From the NCBI RefSeq assembly GCF_019890615.1, contig NZ_JAINVZ010000013.1, positions 62,001-126,000 of the forward strand: a stretch of 64,000 nt of DNA, in the 5' to 3' direction. The notes below the pieces were generated by a model that searched no databases, was not told the origin of the DNA, and was given only the letters and a program-made list of their open reading frames with translations. Of the stretch, positions 1 through 9,967 are shown piece after piece; the first letter of the stretch is position 1, and the number at the start of each line of letters is the position of its first letter. Source of the stretch: Streptantibioticus parmotrematis. GTDB lineage: Bacteria > Actinomycetota > Actinomycetes > Streptomycetales > Streptomycetaceae. Made by a program: the position numbers and the translations under genes.

Positions 1-2
1 TG

Positions 3-3000
3 CCCGGCGGTCTGTACGGCATGCTGCCGCTGGAGAGCACCCCGGACGCGACCGGCCACTACCCAGTGGCCGGCGGGCTGGAGACCGAGTACCCGGCCCT
101 GTTCGGCAAGGACCCCGGCGCCGTCGCGACCGCCCGGCTCCGCGGCTTCGGGTACACCCCCGGCACGGACACCGCCGCGGAGCACACCTCGGCGGGCGGA
201 AGCGAGCCACCGGCCCTGCGATTGATGGGTCTGGTGGCCGACGACGTGGAGAAGCCCGCCGCCGTCTCCCTTCACGACCAGATCTCCTCGGCCTCGGCGA
301 ACCGTGGGCAGGCAACGACTCCGCGACCGGGCCGTGGTGGCACCGGGGCATCGCGGATGGCATCTCTGGACGCGATGCTGGCGGCGATCCTCCAGCCCTC
401 CGACGGCCCGGCAGCGGACGGCGTCACCCCGAAGGCGGGCGGCGACACCGCTGAGGGTGAGGGCGCGCCGCTTCAGGACCCCGACGCTGACATCCTGATA
501 CACCGGGCCGATAGCACGGTCCCGGCATCGCTCGTCCGTACCTCGTTCCCGGAGGACCAGTGGGTCAAGCGGGCCGAGGCGTACCGCCACCTCGCGGAAC
601 TGACGCACTACACCCGCCTCATGAAGGACCCGCGCAACGGTGACGTCATGTCCCGTCGAGAGCCCGTGCCTTGGGCAGCGGGCGGTTTCGGTGTCCACTT
701 CTTCGCCTCGCACGGCGGTCCGGAGGGCATTGAGCTGGCTCTGGGAACCGGCGGTTCCCGCAGCGTCGGCGGCGCACGGGCCGGCGGCACGCTGGGCCGA
801 CGGCCTAGCATCGCGAACCTTCCGGCCACCGACGTCCTCGTGGCCCTGTTCTGCGAAAGCCCCCAGGAAGCGCAGGCGTTCGCGGACGAGTTGGGCAGGC
901 GCGTTTTCGCGCCCACCGGCGGTGTCGCCCTGGAGCCGCCGACCCGCACCCGGCCGGCGCGGCTGACCTTGTTGCACGACAGGGCGGGGCGGCCCACCTG
1001 GTTCCAGGAGTACGTGCCGGGCATGAACGACACTCCCGGCTCCTCCCCGACCGAGGCAATGGACGGTTGGCGGCAGGCGACAGGTGAGGAGGTCCCGTCC
1101 GCCGACTACGCCAACGTCACGCTGGCGGACCTGGACGAAGGGCAAATGGCTCTCTACCGGCTGTTGCTGCGGGAGCTGGATGTGACGGAATGGCTCTACC
1201 GCCGCTACGAGAGCGGCAGCGCCGTCAGCATGATGCCGTCCAATGTCAGCCTCTTCGCGCGGATGATGCTGAACCTGCCGTCGGGCGAACCCGTCACCGG
1301 TGACCACCGGCGCCAGGCAGTCGAACTCGCGATGTCCCCCCAGCAGGCCTTGGGGGGCCACTCGCTCGGCCCCAGCTTGCGAAAGGTCGTCATCGACACT
1401 CTCACCGACATCCAGTCCCTCGACTTGACGGACGCCTCCTCGGTGCACACGTACTTCGCCGACGGATGGGGCGAACGCCAACAGGACACGTACTGGGAGG
1501 AATCGGAGGAATCGGAGGAAGAGGACGACCCCGAGAGGGACGAGCCGCCCACAGCGCGGGAGGAACGGCCCACGGCCCGTTCGGAGAGTGCCGCGGTCTC
1601 TGGTGAGGAGGACCGAAATCTCGCCGGCCCGCCTTCGGTGTCGCGGTCGCAAACGGTCAAGGCGCTACGGAGCCTGATGCCTCGGAGTGATGACGAGACC
1701 GCTGTCGAGGCGGACTTCGAACTCCTGAAGCAGCAGGCCGCCGCTGCCCTCGACGACCGCAGGGCGCCTGGCCGCGACGCCCGGATGATCCGCGCCCGCC
1801 GATCCGCGACGGCCCGGCCGCCGCTGAACCTCGACAGCGCTCCACGGGCCCCGCGGCCGGGCGCGGCGAAGGCCCTGGAGCCGCTTCAGGAGGATTCCGC
1901 CCGGATCGACACCGGCCTGTCCGGGGTCTCGTCGGCCGGACTCCCCCCGACGTCTTCCGGGGGAAGGAGCTCCGCTGTCGTGACCTCGGTAGAGGACACC
2001 TCCTCCAGTGTCTACAGCGTCGAGGGCGGGGCGGAGCCCAAGGGGCCGTCAACCCGTGAGCGCCTGGTGCACCGGTGGCCGGACCAGGAGAGCACGACCG
2101 ATTACCACGTGTTCGACGAACGGCCCACGGTCGCACCGTTGTTCACCGTGCCGGCCGACTACCGCATCGTCGAACCCCGAGGGGACTCCGAGCCCGATCT
2201 GCCGCTTACCACCATCGGCCTCGGCGTCTACAACGTCGACGGCGCCGAGCGCCCCGCACTCTGGCCGTCCAGGGACCGCAGCATCGCGAGCCTGCGGGTG
2301 GGCAAAGCGCAGCAGCTCTACGCCACGCTCCGGGCGGTGGAGCGTGCCAACGCCCGCATGGTCCGTTACGACAGCCCCGTCCGGCTCGTGATCGACCGGA
2401 GAGCCGGCGTCGTCCTCGGGCCGTCGACCGGGGCGGACGGGAAGGTCCTCTATCGCGTGACCGCCGTCTTCACGGAGGAGAACATCGGCAACAGGCGTGA
2501 GGGCGACAGCTCCCGGGACACCGCGCGCGCCATCGCGGGCACCAGGCAAGGCGGGGGAGAACGGGAGTCGCACATCGTCTTCCGGGCCGCGGACGGGAGC
2601 GACACGCCGGTGACCACCGCCGAGGTCTTCTCGCCGGAGGAGCTGGAAGTCGTCTTCCATCCTCTGGCAGAGGCTCTGGTGGCCACCACCAAGGCCGTTC
2701 AGACCGCCCAGAAGCCGGACCCCCGCTGGGCCGCGGGGCACATCGGACGCAAGGACACCGACCGGCGGACCGTGCCGCAGCCCGGTCGTGAGTACGGCAC
2801 CAGCCTGGCCCTGTTCGAAGGCCCGAACGTGGCATCGGCCGCGTTGTCCGACGCGGCCGCCAGTATCGGTGTCAACGAGCATGCCTGGGCCGAGGTGGGC
2901 GAGGTCTATCTGACCGTTGCCGTCTTCTCCCGCGACGAGGAGGGCAAGGCGAGCCTGCTGCCCAACTACGCGGCGCCGCACAAGGAAGCGGGGCTCGCCA

Positions 3001-6000
3001 CCTTCTCGCACCACTTCGCCGCGGTGGTGTTGGAGAGCGAGGACGGCATGAACCAGGTGACCCTGGAGAACGTGGCCCGGGACAAGGAGGCGAGGGCCGC
3101 CGCCACCGCGGCGATCGAGGCGAACCTCGCCCGGTTCACCGCGGAGGAGCTCGCGGCCTACGCGGACCGGCTGGACGTCCGGAATGCGGGCGGCTCGGAC
3201 CACCGGGCCGACCGCTTGAGCGGCCTCGTCCGGGGACTTGCCAACCTCAAGAAGGCCCGGACGTACCTGGCTTCGCTCACTCCCGAGGCGGTGGACTGGG
3301 AGGGCGCGCAGAAGGCGGCCAAGCACCTGCTTTCGTCCGCCGTGCAGCGGATGATGAAGGCCGAGTCGGGCATGCAGAGCAGAGATGCTTGGTATTTCAC
3401 GATGCTGGGACGCGGCCCGGGGGAGAGTGCCCACGACCGGCACGGCGGGTTCCTCGGCGACGACCCCGCCCTGGTACCGAATCCGCTGACAGTCGTCGTC
3501 GTGCATAACTCGCTGCCGAAGACTTCACCGTTCCTCCCCGGCCAGGACGCCGCATTCGTGTCCCGCAGGATCACCGCTATCGCGCGTTCCCTCGCCACCG
3601 CCGGCCTGTGGAGTCGGACCGCTGGACTACCTCTCCCGAAGGTCGTGGTACGTGGCTTCGTCGACGCGGCCGCCAGTTCGGTCAAAAGCCGCCGCCTGGC
3701 AGGTCTCGTACCGGGGTCCTCGGACGCGATGTCGGCCGCGCGGGACATGCGGAGTCGGCTAGCGGCCGAACTCTCCCGGATTCTGGGCGAGCGGCAGAGC
3801 GGAGACCCCGGCGAGCCGCTGACCGCCGATGTCTTCCAGATCGACGTCAAGGCAGGGCGGCGCGATCTGGAAGATCATTCCTGGCAGGTCGACATCGAGA
3901 TCGCCGACCCGCGCTCCGAGCCCGGCACACCGGCAGACGTGGGCTCGTCCCGGACCAGGGGCCGCGCCTTCGGTCTGCGGTTCCGCTCGGGCGACGAGAC
4001 CACCATCACCCGAGCCGTCGACTCCACCGGCGGTGACCCGGCCGACGGCGGAACTGGTCCTGCGGAGTCCTCCGCCCCGCCTGCGGCTCCCACCGCGCGG
4101 GAGGCCTTCGGCACCGACACGGTTACTCCGCAGATCGCCTCGGTACTCGACTCCGCTCTCGCCGAGGTCGTCCGAGACGGCTCCGCGCCGCCCGTGGACG
4201 CCGCCGACTCGTTGGTCCGGCGAGTTCTGCACCTGGACCGCGACGCGATGGTGGGCGCCCAGGAGCGGCGTGCCCTGCTGACCCTGGTCGCGGAGGCGAC
4301 CGAGCGGCTCCGGGCCGCGAGCATCCCGGAGCTCGGCGCGTTCCACCTGGAGCACGGGCTGGGCCTCCTTCGGCCCGAGACCCTGCTGCGGCGGTCGGAC
4401 GGTTCCTTCGCCGGGCGCAACTGGACCGGCGCGCCGGTGGAGTTGGAGACCGACGAGGTGCTCGTGATCGACACCGACGGCAATGTCCTGTTCCAGCGTT
4501 CCGCCCCCTGGCAGGGGGACCCGTATGTCGTGCTGGCCGGTGGTGACGCGAATCTGCTGACTCTTGTGCTCGCGGATGGTTCGACCCGCCTGGTGCCGTG
4601 GGAGGACATGGCCGAACTCGTTCGGCGGGATATGACGGGGCGGGGGAGCACCGAGGTGCCGTCACGGATCCCAGTTCTGGCCGTCCCCGCCGCGGGCGCA
4701 GGGTTCATGGACACGCCGCGGCGCGTGGCCCGGACCGTCGGGACCCGGGTCTGGTCCAGCGACGGCGATGTCACCACGGCTCCGGGCTCTGACGGAGCTA
4801 CCCGCCTCGCGATCGTCGCGGTGGACGATGGCGGGACCCGCACCGGGGGCTGGCTCCCCAGCGACCCAGAGCTGTGGGCGCGCGGCCTGGAAGGCTCGGT
4901 CCGCACCCTCGACGGCCGGGAGATCCCGGACAGCCACATCTACACCGTCACGGAGGCCAGCCTCGACCGGCAGCGGCTGCTCGGCCGGACCTCGGTCCCC
5001 GCCCACGAGGTCAGTGGCTCCCTCGAGCAGGAGTACGCCCAGCTGTCGGAGGCCGAGGGCTTCGCATTCGTCGTACCGGACCCGGAGGCTCCCGACGGAA
5101 TCCGAGAGGGCGCGATCCAGCCGCTGCCCTGGCCGCGGGACGTCCGCTACCTCGGCTTCCACGCGTTCGCACCGGTGGGGGACGGCGCAGGGGCGGTCCG
5201 CCTGGTGCTCCAGGACCAGAGCACTGTGGTGGTCGCACCACAGGAGGCCGCGGCCTTCTTCGGGCGCCGCGGCAGCATGCAGGCTCTGGCCTCCGATGTG
5301 CCCGTCGTCATCAACGGCTGCTTCGTGGCGGCTGATCCCACGGACGACCTGCTCGTCACGCCGCGCCCCGCTCAGCTGTTCGCGAACCGCCTGGGCCAGG
5401 ACGTCTGGACCACCGATACGGAGGTCGGCTTCGTCGGCGATCGCGGTGGCCCCCCCAGGTTCCTCCTGAGGACAGGAGACCTGGCGGCTCCGGGAATTGG
5501 CTGGTCACGGCTCCGTCCCGAGCCCCACGAGAACCGTCTCGCGGCGCTCCTGCGCAGCGCGGGGCTGAACACCGTGCAGGCTCCGGGCAGTGCCACGAAG
5601 CGCGCGTTGCGGTGGGTGCGTGCTCTGCGCGAAGCGTACGGTCAGGACGTCTCCGACCGGCCGGACTACCTGGACCGGCTGAGGGGAATGGCCGCTCTCG
5701 ACGAGATGCGGGCCGTGGACGGCGACACCGAACTCCTGACATGGCGCACCCTGCACCGTGTCGTGGCGGACCACGTCTCCGGCCACACCCGGGAGCATCG
5801 GCCCTTCGCGCAGGCCTTGGACATCGTCCTCACCGCGGCCCGGGCCCACAGTGCCATCGGCACCGCCCAGGGTCTGGCCGACTTCACCGGCGGCGGCCAG
5901 GGCGGCACCGTCGACACCTCCCTGGTGGCGACGTCGGGTCGCAGCGAGGGGACGCCGGACCCGCAGGACCTCGCCGCACGGCTCGCACAGAAGGCGGACG

Positions 6001-9000
6001 AGTTCGGGGGGCTGCCCGAAGAGGGCCTCCGCGCGGCCGATCAGCTCGCGGAGGAACTGGGCAGTGGTGACCCGGACGCCGTACTGTCGGCGAACATCGC
6101 CTTCGGCACCATCCTCACGCGCGGCGGCTACGAGGACGAGGCCCACGGCCGACGCCGCGGCGATGCCTCGTCTCGCCCCGCTACCTCCGGCGCCGGTAGA
6201 CGCGCGGACGCGCCCGTCTTCCGCGAGACCATCGAGTGGGGCACCCGAACACCGTCCTCGGTGGGCGGTCCGCGGGAGGCGGAGGAAATCCCTCCGCACG
6301 CCGTGCCGGACGACGACATCGAGATCGCGGAGGACACCGTTCTGGTGTCGTTGGTGCCCGGCCCGAGCGAGATCTACCAACAACTCGAAGCGCACCAGCC
6401 GCTCGTGGTGCATTTCAACCCGGGCGAGGCCGAGATACCCACGATGAGTCTGTCCGACCTGGAGATGTGGACCGAGATCCTCACCGTCCCGCTGGGCCAG
6501 TGGGACGGCGAGGACAATGGACTCGGGCTGTTGCTGGTCGGGTCTCCGACACCGGGCGCCCCGTCCGAACTCACCAGCGCGCGGATGGAAAAGGTACACA
6601 GCGCGATCTCCGAGGTACTCAGTGACTTCCTTGCGGAGAACGGCATGTCGGGCGTGAGTCGGCCTGAGGAACTGGTCACCTTCAGCAAGCGGATGCTCGT
6701 CAACGCCGCCGGCCGCAGCCGCTCGACGCCATCGGAGTGGTCAGGCAGCCAGCCCAGCGGCCTGAGCCAGTGGACTTCATGGGATTGGGCGGTCAGCCGC
6801 TCCGGCAGTGAGGCCCATTCACCCGAGTCGGCCCGGCACAGGCCGGTGATCCGCCGGGTGTCGGCCGGTACCGCGCTGCGGCAATCCCTGCCGGACAGCG
6901 TGCTCGCGGGCGTCCTGGCAGTCATGCGCGTACCGCACGTGTCGGCCGCGGTGGTTGAGCAGGTCTTCGGCATGCCTGAGGAGAACCAGAAGAAGTTCCA
7001 GCGGGTCGCGGACAAGCACGGTGTGGTGATCGAGGTGCGGGGGACACATCCCGACTCGGTACGGCATCTGAGGAACGGTGCTCTTCCCAAGCCGAAGGAG
7101 ATCAAGGCGAAGACGATCAACGAGCTGGACACCTTCCTCGGCGCCAGGGACGCGGATATCGGACTCGTCGGTTTCTTCGTGCCCCGACTGCCGGAGCGCA
7201 CCGAGGAGTTCCAGGATGACGACCGGTGGGAGGCGATCAAGAGGCGCTACGAGCAACGCCTCGCCGAACAGGCCGCGCTCGAAAATGTGATGGGAACTCT
7301 TTTCACCACCAAGCGCTACCGGGTGATGGACGGTGTCGTCCAGGGGCTTGACCAGACAGGCCAGTGGAAGCCGTACACCGGGGACCACGACGTGTGGAAC
7401 CTGCTGGAACTGGACGGCGAGCAGGTCGACCCCCTGCGCTACGAGATCACTGTGGGCAGGCTCATCGCCGACGGCATCGCGCAGCACGGCGCGCACTTGT
7501 TCTGGGATCCGCAGGACCCCTTCGAGCGCGAGGTATTCTCCCGGGTCGTCGACAGCCACAAGCAGCACTCCGGTGGCGAGCCGCTGGTCCGGTTCGTGCC
7601 CGGAGTCCGCAGGCCGATCCTTACCTACGCCGATGACATCATCTTCCTCACCCCGGGTGGTGCGTCCACCGAACTGTTCCCCGCGCAGGCAGACGACGAG
7701 AGTGCCGATGCCATGAGCAAGTCCTGGATCGGCATGTACGGCGTCGACCCGGATGAGGCCCCCCAGACGCAGCGGATGCCACAGCCGGCAGTCCTGCGCC
7801 CCATGAACACCGCATCGACCGAAGCCGTGTGGATCGGCGCGTACGGAGTCTCGGCCGAGGCTGACGCGCTCGCTCTCGCCTCCGGAGCTCCTCAGGACGC
7901 GCCGTACCTCACCGTCGGCCTCGACGTGACGGGTCGCGGGGTGCGCCACGTCGATGGCTCGCTCATGATCCCGGAGGACGTCGCTGACGCCCTCGTTCTG
8001 CGGTATGCCGACGGCCAGTGGGCTCCCACCTCGCCGTTGCGTTGGATGTTCTTCGGCGATGATCGGTCCGGCCGAGAGTTCGCCGGTGGCGTCATGCGGA
8101 TTCTGTGGGGTCGCGGTCTGACCGGTGTCACCGCGGTCTACCCGGACGCCACAGATTTGCGCTGGCATATGATGAAGGCCGACACCGCCGAGACCGACAT
8201 CCATGACGAGCGTATGAACGTCGGCTACATTCCGCCCGCCGACGAGGGCCTCGCCCCCATTGCCGAGTCCGTCGACGACACGGCCGCAGAGGCGGCTGCG
8301 CCGACCGCGCGGAACACCGCGATGGGGGCGGAGGACCTCGCGGAGGAGGCCCTTAGCGACGCGGACTTCGCCGAAGTGGAAGGCTTTCCCGAGAACGCGG
8401 GACCGAGTGTGGGAGCCGCGGGTATTTCGGACCTACGGTTGCGTGTTGACCGCGAGTTCGACTGGGACGAACTGGATTCGGAGGCGGACTGGGCCGCCGG
8501 GGACGGCTCGGCGCCTGAACGGCCTGGGCTCGGTGAACTGGAATTCGACGGGTCCGGTTCTGACGAGGTGTGGTTGCCGGGTGGCGTCGGCGTAGTGGAT
8601 CCCGCGGTGTCGTCGGCGGCAGCGGTGCCGGTCGACGCGTCGCGGATCGTTCCGTCACCCGTGTGGTACGAGGGCCGTCAGGCCTTCCGAGCGGACCATC
8701 GGGCTCCTGAGGTGGTCTTCGACGAAGGACTACGGCCGCGCGGTGGGAGTCTGGATCTGGAGGAATACGTTCGTCTGGGATTGGGTGAGAGCGCGGGCTA
8801 TGGATTCGTCGGTGCCTCGCCGAGCAGGGAGTGGGTCGCGGGGTGGGCCGGTCACGGTGCGTTCGTGTACGAGATCGACGCACCGGGCGGGGTCGATGTG
8901 GCGGAGACCCTGGCGGCGCACGGTCTGCCGTACACCACGGCTGAGGAGGACGAGATCGCGTTCGCCGGTGGGGTGGCATCGCGTTTTGTCAAGGGCGCGT

Positions 9001-9146
9001 GGCGGATCGTTGGTGCCGGGCGGGAGGTTGCCCGGGACAACACCCTCGGGGAGTGGATCCCCAATCCCGGCTACCGTCCGTACGGGGAGGAGGGCGAAGG
9101 TGGACTCGGAGTCCGCGGCGGTGGCGGGGCTGACGACGGGTCTTGA
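3..9146 (+). CDS. Giant polymorphic toxin, probable type VII secretion substrate (5' end outside window)
   Basis: The frame is open to the left edge, so the true start lies upstream; residues here count from the ATG at 21. Several modules can be read. A caspase/CHAT-like unit has His231 (ASHGG) and Cys278 (LFCES). Two related units lie near 1503-1584 and 1710-1797, the last keeping Cys1767. Residues about 2325-2560 match the anthrax edema factor/ExoY adenylyl cyclase family: ADKHGVVIEVR at 2330, KPKEIKAKTIN at 2357 with Lys2357 and Lys2364 seven apart like the catalytic lysines of that family, then TGDHD with Asp2455 and Asp2457, then HGAH. The last 170 residues are an ADP-ribosyltransferase of the pertussis/scabin type: Arg2890 in FRADHRAPE, GFVGAS at 2928, and an ExE loop at Glu2976/Glu2978 in EEDEIAF. 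The eccC gene 1.6 kb downstream suggests type VII export. Catalysis and targets are inferred from family motifs only. Confidence 0.85.
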   Translation, partial: PGGLYGMLPLESTPDATGHYPVAGGLETEYPALFGKDPGAVATARLRGFGYTPGTDTAAEHTSAGGSEPPALRLMGLVADDVEKPAAVSLHDQISSASANRGQATTPRPGRGGTGASRMASLDAMLAAILQPSDGPAADGVTPKAGGDTAEGEGAPLQDPDADILIHRADSTVPASLVRTSFPEDQWVKRAEAYRHLAELTHYTRLMKDPRNGDVMSRREPVPWAAGGFGVHFFASHGGPEGIELALGTGGSRSVGGARAGGTLGRRPSIANLPATDVLVALFCESPQEAQAFADELGRRVFAPTGGVALEPPTRTRPARLTLLHDRAGRPTWFQEYVPGMNDTPGSSPTEAMDGWRQATGEEVPSADYANVTLADLDEGQMALYRLLLRELDVTEWLYRRYESGSAVSMMPSNVSLFARMMLNLPSGEPVTGDHRRQAVELAMSPQQALGGHSLGPSLRKVVIDTLTDIQSLDLTDASSVHTYFADGWGERQQDTYWEESEESEEEDDPERDEPPTAREERPTARSESAAVSGEEDRNLAGPPSVSRSQTVKALRSLMPRSDDETAVEADFELLKQQAAAALDDRRAPGRDARMIRARRSATARPPLNLDSAPRAPRPGAAKALEPLQEDSARIDTGLSGVSSAGLPPTSSGGRSSAVVTSVEDTSSSVYSVEGGAEPKGPSTRERLVHRWPDQESTTDYHVFDERPTVAPLFTVPADYRIVEPRGDSEPDLPLTTIGLGVYNVDGAERPALWPSRDRSIASLRVGKAQQLYATLRAVERANARMVRYDSPVRLVIDRRAGVVLGPSTGADGKVLYRVTAVFTEENIGNRREGDSSRDTARAIAGTRQGGGERESHIVFRAADGSDTPVTTAEVFSPEELEVVFHPLAEALVATTKAVQTAQKPDPRWAAGHIGRKDTDRRTVPQPGREYGTSLALFEGPNVASAALSDAAASIGVNEHAWAEVGEVYLTVAVFSRDEEGKASLLPNYAAPHKEAGLATFSHHFAAVVLESEDGMNQVTLENVARDKEARAAATAAIEANLARFTAEELAAYADRLDVRNAGGSDHRADRLSGLVRGLANLKKARTYLASLTPEAVDWEGAQKAAKHLLSSAVQRMMKAESGMQSRDAWYFTMLGRGPGESAHDRHGGFLGDDPALVPNPLTVVVVHNSLPKTSPFLPGQDAAFVSRRITAIARSLATAGLWSRTAGLPLPKVVVRGFVDAAASSVKSRRLAGLVPGSSDAMSAARDMRSRLAAELSRILGERQSGDPGEPLTADVFQIDVKAGRRDLEDHSWQVDIEIADPRSEPGTPADVGSSRTRGRAFGLRFRSGDETTITRAVDSTGGDPADGGTGPAESSAPPAAPTAREAFGTDTVTPQIASVLDSALAEVVRDGSAPPVDAADSLVRRVLHLDRDAMVGAQERRALLTLVAEATERLRAASIPELGAFHLEHGLGLLRPETLLRRSDGSFAGRNWTGAPVELETDEVLVIDTDGNVLFQRSAPWQGDPYVVLAGGDANLLTLVLADGSTRLVPWEDMAELVRRDMTGRGSTEVPSRIPVLAVPAAGAGFMDTPRRVARTVGTRVWSSDGDVTTAPGSDGATRLAIVAVDDGGTRTGGWLPSDPELWARGLEGSVRTLDGREIPDSHIYTVTEASLDRQRLLGRTSVPAHEVSGSLEQEYAQLSEAEGFAFVVPDPEAPDGIREGAIQPLPWPRDVRYLGFHAFAPVGDGAGAVRLVLQDQSTVVVAPQEAAAFFGRRGSMQALASDVPVVINGCFVAADPTDDLLVTPRPAQLFANRLGQDVWTTDTEVGFVGDRGGPPRFLLRTGDLAAPGIGWSRLRPEPHENRLAALLRSAGLNTVQAPGSATKRALRWVRALREAYGQDVSDRPDYLDRLRGMAALDEMRAVDGDTELLTWRTLHRVVADHVSGHTREHRPFAQALDIVLTAARAHSAIGTAQGLADFTGGGQGGTVDTSLVATSGRSEGTPDPQDLAARLAQKADEFGGLPEEGLRAADQLAEELGSGDPDAVLSANIAFGTILTRGGYEDEAHGRRRGDASSRPATSGAGRRADAPVFRETIEWGTRTPSSVGGPREAEEIPPHAVPDDDIEIAEDTVLVSLVPGPSEIYQQLEAHQPLVVHFNPGEAEIPTMSLSDLEMWTEILTVPLGQWDGEDNGLGLLLVGSPTPGAPSELTSARMEKVHSAISEVLSDFLAENGMSGVSRPEELVTFSKRMLVNAAGRSRSTPSEWSGSQPSGLSQWTSWDWAVSRSGSEAHSPESARHRPVIRRVSAGTALRQSLPDSVLAGVLAVMRVPHVSAAVVEQVFGMPEENQKKFQRVADKHGVVIEVRGTHPDSVRHLRNGALPKPKEIKAKTINELDTFLGARDADIGLVGFFVPRLPERTEEFQDDDRWEAIKRRYEQRLAEQAALENVMGTLFTTKRYRVMDGVVQGLDQTGQWKPYTGDHDVWNLLELDGEQVDPLRYEITVGRLIADGIAQHGAHLFWDPQDPFEREVFSRVVDSHKQHSGGEPLVRFVPGVRRPILTYADDIIFLTPGGASTELFPAQADDESADAMSKSWIGMYGVDPDEAPQTQRMPQPAVLRPMNTASTEAVWIGAYGVSAEADALALASGAPQDAPYLTVGLDVTGRGVRHVDGSLMIPEDVADALVLRYADGQWAPTSPLRWMFFGDDRSGREFAGGVMRILWGRGLTGVTAVYPDATDLRWHMMKADTAETDIHDERMNVGYIPPADEGLAPIAESVDDTAAEAAAPTARNTAMGAEDLAEEALSDADFAEVEGFPENAGPSVGAAGISDLRLRVDREFDWDELDSEADWAAGDGSAPERPGLGELEFDGSGSDEVWLPGGVGVVDPAVSSAAAVPVDASRIVPSPVWYEGRQAFRADHRAPEVVFDEGLRPRGGSLDLEEYVRLGLGESAGYGFVGASPSREWVAGWAGHGAFVYEIDAPGGVDVAETLAAHGLPYTTAEEDEIAFAGGVASRFVKGAWRIVGAGREVARDNTLGEWIPNPGYRPYGEEGEGGLGVRGGGGADDGS

Positions 9147-9446
9147 TGGCATGGGGCGCGATGATGGCTCCGCCGTGATGCGCGTGGGGGCGGCGGTACT
9201 GGGCCGTGGGGCGGCGGCGCCTGGAGACGTTGGAGATGGGGCGTCGCGCCGTCCAGGAGGCGGGAGCGGGGGCGTCAGGAATGGTACTGGCATTGCGACG
9301 GGGTACCGCTGCGGGGCACGGGTGGCTGTTCCGCCAACACAGGAGCAGGTGTACGGCAGAAATCCTGGGGTCACCGCGAGACACTGAGCCGAGCGGGCCA
9401 CTCGACGGCCTGCTGAAACCGCTGGTCCCGGCGTCCGAAGCATGGG

Positions 9447-9779
9447 GTGTCGTGCTCCACTTACTTCTGGTTGGTCTCCCAGCACATCGCTGTAACTCCG
9501 CTCTTCGCCTTGAAAAATAACCTGCTTCCATTCGCCTCGCGCAACTCGTTCCATCGTATTCTCGGCACTCTTCGGTCTTGCAGTAGAAGCTATTTTGATA
9601 AAAACTTCCCGAACATCAGGGTCGTGCTGGACGGCTACATCAGAGAACTACTCGACTTCTACCGTAGGGTTCTCAAGCGCGGTCCGAGTGAATTCGGCCC
9701 TATCATGGAGCTGGACCGCCCGATCTCTTGGGAGTCGCGCGAGGCCATGCGACGGATCATGACCCCATCCTCTCCCTGA
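9447..9779 (+). CDS. Small hypothetical protein directly after the toxin gene
   Basis: This is a 110-residue reading frame about 300 bases after the toxin stop. The DNA around 9500-9660 is clearly less G/C-rich than its surroundings. The C-terminal half (RVVLDGYIRELLDFYRR and ELDRPISWESREAM) reads like a real protein, whereas the first 45 residues look non-coding, so a start near 9600 is possible. The position is where an immunity gene would be expected, but no family is recognised. The frames at 9728-9967 and 9958-10173 continue with protein-like sequence in other phases, so this may be the first piece of a frameshifted gene. Confidence 0.3.
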   Translation: MSCSTYFWLVSQHIAVTPLFALKNNLLPFASRNSFHRILGTLRSCSRSYFDKNFPNIRVVLDGYIRELLDFYRRVLKRGPSEFGPIMELDRPISWESREAMRRIMTPSSP

Positions 9780-9967
9780 GGATCGCCAGAGTCGGCGGTG
9801 GAACCATCCCGCTGGTACCCTCGGACGTTTATAGTCAGCCGTCCGGGGCGCTCGCCGGGGTGGCCTTGGGGGAGCGTGAGCTGTCGTCCTTCCGGGACCG
9901 TCTCCAGAGCGCCGTCGACACGGTCGCGAACTGGCTGCGGCGAGCTCGGGAAGGGTTGTGCCGCTGA
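9728..9967 (+). CDS. Short hypothetical frame, possibly a fragment of a broken gene
   Basis: This 79-codon frame overlaps the end of the preceding ORF and the start of the next. Its second half (LGERELSSFRDRLQSAVDTV followed by ANWLRRAREG) has the amphipathic pattern of a helical protein and good actinomycete codon use; the first 20 residues look arbitrary. It has no clear ribosome-binding site of its own. It is either a fragment joined to its neighbours by frameshifts or a spurious frame. Confidence 0.22.
   Translation: MGVARGHATDHDPILSLRIARVGGGTIPLVPSDVYSQPSGALAGVALGERELSSFRDRLQSAVDTVANWLRRAREGLCR

Noticed and set aside
2049-3506. A 485-codon minus-strand frame inside the toxin gene
   Set aside because: Compositional shadow of the long plus-strand gene, with no ribosome-binding site and no recognisable domain.
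6819-8204. A 461-codon minus-strand frame
   Set aside because: Antisense to the cyclase domain region; no start signal or family pattern.
8730-9554. Minus-strand frame overlapping the toxin C-terminus, considered as an antisense immunity gene
   Set aside because: Most of it is antisense to the conserved ADP-ribosyltransferase domain and its translation is low-complexity.
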